This document shows positions 15,381 to 17,270 of a DNA stretch of 17,270 nucleotides, in pieces. The position numbers were made by a program, and so were the translations under genes. The notes beneath the pieces are model-generated. The model saw only the letters and a program-made list of their open reading frames with translations. It was not told where the DNA came from and did no database searches. The stretch's first letter is position 1; every line of letters begins with the position of its first letter. The stretch comes from Bacteroidales bacterium (lineage in GTDB: Bacteria; Bacteroidota; Bacteroidia; Bacteroidales; UBA932), in the NCBI GenBank assembly GCA_009774765.1, contig VSOK01000047.1, positions 1-17,270 on the forward strand. The letters run 5' to 3'.

Positions 15381-17270
15381 TCGGCAAGATTCAACTGCCG
15401 GCCATCCACCTCAAGCCCTCTCAAAACGACATCACGGCTGATAGCCGGAGAAAAGTCAGCGTCATTGTTGAGCCACAGAAGACCTCCGACACCTCCGAAA
15501 AAGATTTCCCCGGAAGGCGCCTTGTAATATGCATCGTCGCAGAACTCCCCGACAGATACACCTGCAGTATAATAGAATGAATGCAGAGAGCCGTTGACCG
15601 GATTATATTTTACAAGTCCTTTATTCGTGCTCAGCCACAGGAAGCCTTTGGAGTCCTCGATCACACCGTGGATCATATCATTGGGCAGCCCCTGTTCCCT
15701 GCCGACATAGCTGAAGCTCATCTGTCCTCCGGAGAAATCCACATCAACCAGTCCGGAAGCCGTCCCGACATACAGACCTCCGTCCTTTGAAAGGCACATG
15801 CTGAGTATGTCATCCGCAGGACGGTGGAGCATTCCTGACAAAGATATGACCTGATATTCCTCTGTCCTCCTGTCAAACCTGACAAGACCGCTTTCACGGC
15901 TGCCGAGCCACAGAAGTGAATCTCCCTGGGCAAGCAGAGGGAAAAACATATTTATCTCACGGCCTCCGCTATAGAATGAATATGTCTTCCTGCTTTCCAT
16001 CACAATGTCCCCCGCACTGTCTTCCGAAACCAGAAGCTTATGGAATCCGTTGTCCGCCGTAGCCACATAAAGGACACTGTCGCTTTCCTCGAATATGGAA
16101 TGTATTTCCGACGGCACGGAACCGGACCCGTCCTTGACACGGGAGAGGCTGTCTTTGGAATAAGAATACCAGAAAAGCCCAGTCGCGCCCGTACCGGCCC
16201 AGAAACCGTCCCTGAATCTGCTACCCACAAGTGAAAATACCTGGAATTCCTGATTTTTTCTCACATATTCCATAGCATTGAAACGGGCGTCCGGCAAAAT
16301 GATTTCAGCCTTTACCGGTCCTCCCTCCTCAACGGCATCAGCGTATGACTTGACTCTGACAATGCCGTCACCTTTTGTCCCGAACCACAGGTCACCGTTG
16401 TCATCCGTCATAAGCGAACGCACCTGACGTGAAAGATTGCTGGAAATCTGATTGAACATCAGGCTGGTGGCGACAGAAGTCTGATGAGCATAAGAGACAG
16501 CCCCACGGCCGTCAGTACCAACCCACAGGATCCCCTGCTCGTTGTCCTTGTAAAGGCAATATACCCTGATGTTCCTGTCGACATCCTCAACAGCATATCT
16601 GTCCGATGCACACAGCTTGACAAGACCGTTGGCTATGAATCCGATAAAAATGTCATTATAGAAAGATACTATTCCCTCTATTTTCCCGTAATCCTTCTTC
16701 AGGTCCGCTATATTCCTTATATATACTTTTGAACGCTGCCCCAAATCGTACATATAAAGATCCTTGTCCCTGTCCACAAAGCACATAGTGCCGTTCTGGT
16801 AAAAGATCTCCTCCACATATTTAGTATGGAAGTCGTATGGGGAAACGCCAAGACGGACTGAAGATGAATCCTGGTCAAATGAGGATACAGAATAGATTCT
16901 TGCACGCTGCGAGTCCTCAGGAAAATACCACAGCTCACCTGATTCCGCCACGAAAAGTCTTTTGCCTGTATCAGAATTCGGGTTTGTGAACTTTACACCC
17001 AGACCGCAGAATTTCCCGGCGGACCTGTTGTAGTAATATAGACTGTCCCTGTTGACCAGGAAGGTATCGCCACGGGAGTTGGAATGTACAGAGAAAGGAC
17101 CGACAAAATCATATACCTTTTCCGTCCGGAACGTATCCATCGAGAATCTGTCCAGATTGAGATATGTGGTCAGCCAGAGGCAGTTGTCATCCGCCTGGCT
17201 TACGGAATGTATGACGTTGTTGGACAAAGTATTGGAATCCCCCGAACGGAACACGGTCATCTCGTTGCCG
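15311..17270 (-). CDS. Hybrid two-component-like regulator, periplasmic beta-propeller sensor, partial at window edge
   Basis: Open at the right edge, so the signal peptide and first propeller blades lie outside; about 653 codons are visible. The protein is built of Reg_prop-like blades with W-x-G-T or similar motifs: LWVGTDGRGAVSY, DLWFGTKGDGIVRV, FWAGTGATGLFWY, LLWLGSRESGLVRF, GLYVGTASGLVDV, FLWLSTNKGLVKY, and a final EIFFGGVGGLLWLN that in this family directly precedes the Y_Y_Y domain. Such sensors bind an oligosaccharide made during breakdown of the target glycan. The frame runs through the G run (LGGVRRYRFP) and stops at 15311, whereas the expected Y_Y_Y sequence continues in the -1 frame. 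The tail after the G run is therefore out-of-frame translation. As written the product would lack the membrane helix and DNA-binding domain and could not regulate by itself. Confidence 0.85.
   Translation of the reverse strand, partial: GNEMTVFRSGDSNTLSNNVIHSVSQADDNCLWLTTYLNLDRFSMDTFRTEKVYDFVGPFSVHSNSRGDTFLVNRDSLYYYNRSAGKFCGLGVKFTNPNSDTGKRLFVAESGELWYFPEDSQRARIYSVSSFDQDSSSVRLGVSPYDFHTKYVEEIFYQNGTMCFVDRDKDLYMYDLGQRSKVYIRNIADLKKDYGKIEGIVSFYNDIFIGFIANGLVKLCASDRYAVEDVDRNIRVYCLYKDNEQGILWVGTDGRGAVSYAHQTSVATSLMFNQISSNLSRQVRSLMTDDNGDLWFGTKGDGIVRVKSYADAVEEGGPVKAEIILPDARFNAMEYVRKNQEFQVFSLVGSRFRDGFWAGTGATGLFWYSYSKDSLSRVKDGSGSVPSEIHSIFEESDSVLYVATADNGFHKLLVSEDSAGDIVMESRKTYSFYSGGREINMFFPLLAQGDSLLWLGSRESGLVRFDRRTEEYQVISLSGMLHRPADDILSMCLSKDGGLYVGTASGLVDVDFSGGQMSFSYVGREQGLPNDMIHGVIEDSKGFLWLSTNKGLVKYNPVNGSLHSFYYTAGVSVGEFCDDAYYKAPSGEIFFGGVGGLLWLNNDADFSPAISRDVVLRGLEVDGRQLNLADCSRQRKGRREIVLGGVRRYRFP
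15334..15341 (-). repeat. Run of eight G (coding strand) at the regulator frameshift
   Basis: The plus strand has eight C; on the coding strand the text is ctGGGGGGGGtacg. With eight G the sensor frame stops 21 bases after the run. With nine (or six) the reading becomes REIVLGGGTPLSFS and joins the sensor to the Y_Y_Y domain in one frame. Options are a sequencing or assembly error, slipped-strand phase variation, -1 ribosomal or transcriptional slippage, or a fixed mutation. Confidence 0.9.

Overview
The window is a polysaccharide utilization locus (PUL) from a member of the Bacteroidota, most likely order Bacteroidales. The signs are an adjacent SusC/SusD pair, a hybrid two-component-like regulator upstream of it, lipoprotein signals, leaders lacking strong Shine-Dalgarno sites, and promoter-like TTTG elements. 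I cannot name the genus. Every supported gene is on the minus strand, so the locus reads from right to left.

Right end (17270 to 13599): a large membrane-bound sensor/regulator. It has a beta-propeller (Reg_prop-type) periplasmic sensor, a Y_Y_Y domain, one membrane helix, a degenerate kinase-like region, a degenerate receiver and an AraC-type DNA-binding domain. Its N-terminus lies outside the window. It is broken into two reading frames at a run of eight G (coding strand), where one extra G, or a -1 ribosomal shift, would rejoin the frames. The residues expected for phosphotransfer are missing.

Control region (13419-13598): 180 bp between regulator and susC. It holds a near-perfect 12-bp direct repeat with a 20-bp period (candidate AraC-type operator). 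It also holds an 11-bp perfect inverted repeat that brackets 79 bp. A promoter-like sequence lies partly in one arm and partly in the bracketed DNA, and it points away from susC. Together these suggest, but do not prove, an invertible promoter.

Operon (13418 to 1): susC, susD, an exo-alpha-mannosidase of family GH92 (predicted alpha-1,2 type), a second GH92 of another subtype, a lipoprotein zinc peptidase of the basic secretory protein (BSP) family, a third GH92, and the N-terminal part of a lipoprotein with an F5/8 type C (discoidin-like) domain that runs off the left edge. Gaps between genes are only 13 to 40 bp, so one transcript is likely.

Working model (inference): surface lipoproteins (SusD, perhaps the peptidase and the discoidin-domain protein) bind and open up a mannose-rich glycoprotein. 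SusC imports the freed glycans, and the GH92 enzymes trim mannose from the non-reducing ends with different linkage preferences. The regulator senses a product and switches on the operon. No endo-acting enzyme (GH18, GH76, GH99) is in the window; one may lie beyond the left edge. No tRNA, rRNA, CRISPR array or insertion sequence was seen.
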